From Bradyrhizobium cytisi (lineage in GTDB: Bacteria; Pseudomonadota; Alphaproteobacteria; Rhizobiales; Xanthobacteraceae), in the NCBI RefSeq assembly GCF_008123515.1, contig NZ_VSSR01000072.1, positions 35,514 through 99,513 on the forward strand: DNA of 64,000 bases. The letters run 5' to 3'. Both the position numbers and the translations under genes were made by a program. This document shows, piece by piece, positions 63,876-64,000 of this stretch (position 1 is the stretch's first letter; every line of letters starts with the position of its first letter). Below the pieces are notes generated by a model, which was not told the origin of the DNA, searched no databases, and worked only from the letters and a program-made list of their open reading frames with translations.

Positions 63876-64000
63876 CTCAGTGTCATCCTCGGTCTGCAAC
63901 TGCGGACAAGGAGGCAATTCAAGGCGTCGCCTTCAAGAATTACGGTGGCAGTGCATTCAATTCGGGCCAGCACAATTAGGTGCACTGAAGATCATCTAGC

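Overview
The window reads as chromosomal DNA of a GC-rich alphaproteobacterium of the Bradyrhizobium type. Grounds: a rhizobial-type glycerol ABC transporter locus (glpR-glpD-glpSTPQUV order), an ScfR/RamB-type regulator divergent from a long isocitrate lyase followed by a DUF4170 protein, a DUF3551 small secreted protein, several families of palindromic intergenic repeats, and strong third-position GC bias. I see no rRNA, tRNA, CRISPR array, insertion sequence or prophage. The organism assignment is inference from gene content, not a database match.

Layout. 1-4075: a beta-oxidation operon (end of an acyl-CoA dehydrogenase, thiolase, FadB/FadJ-like bifunctional protein, YciA-like thioesterase). 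4293-6822: small conserved protein, secreted SnoaL-like protein, HAD hydrolase, GlpR-type repressor. 6827-7494: a PIN/Phd toxin-antitoxin pair on the minus strand, sitting between glpR and its likely target. 7796-15408: glycerol/G3P operon (glpD plus ABC transporter with two ATPases, two permeases, DUF2160 protein and binding protein), preceded by an array of TTTCG boxes. 15558-17063: an unknown protein and a TPR protein. 17303-24569: a catabolic cassette (FAD-linked oxidase, binding protein, ATPase, fused double permease, DapA-like lyase, IclR regulator) for an unidentified substrate. 24769-32054: old yellow enzyme, DUF1993, MltB-type transglycosylase, HtpX, TPR protein, a probably nonsense-interrupted basic protein, a secreted metallopeptidase candidate and an ABM-like protein. 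32055-35573: ScfR-like regulator / aceA / DUF4170. 35762-41054: tail-anchored protein, phosphoesterase, Nudix, membrane protein plus GT2 glycosyltransferase, GNAT, DUF1801. 41182-45520: IclR, MFS, D-aminoacylase and RidA cassette. 45574-48387: TonB-dependent receptor and a DUF2946-like protein behind a Zur-like box. 48526-55349: MoxR, DUF58, BatA/DUF4159 and membrane-protein operon. 55654-59260: DUF1285, Nudix CoA pyrophosphatase, DUF6111, CCA-adding enzyme, TauE. 59312-63875: outer-membrane and small secreted proteins, an Fe(II)/2-oxoglutarate-type dioxygenase with a duplicated 3'-end remnant, and an L,D-transpeptidase.

How parts work together. Three transport-plus-catabolism modules each carry their own regulator (GlpR; IclR at 23703; IclR at 41182), and each has a distinctive repeat or palindrome upstream that is a plausible operator. 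The most mechanistically informative observation is that the two glycerol-transporter ATPases are degenerate in complementary motifs (GlpS lacks the H-loop histidine, GlpT lacks the LSGGQ signature). If they form the usual head-to-tail heterodimer, one ATP site would be fully consensus and the other degenerate. Other notable items are the Zur-like box before the DUF2946/TonB-receptor pair, the tandem TCACGTGA palindromes before the MoxR operon, and the tandem TTTACAAAA repeat between scfR and aceA.
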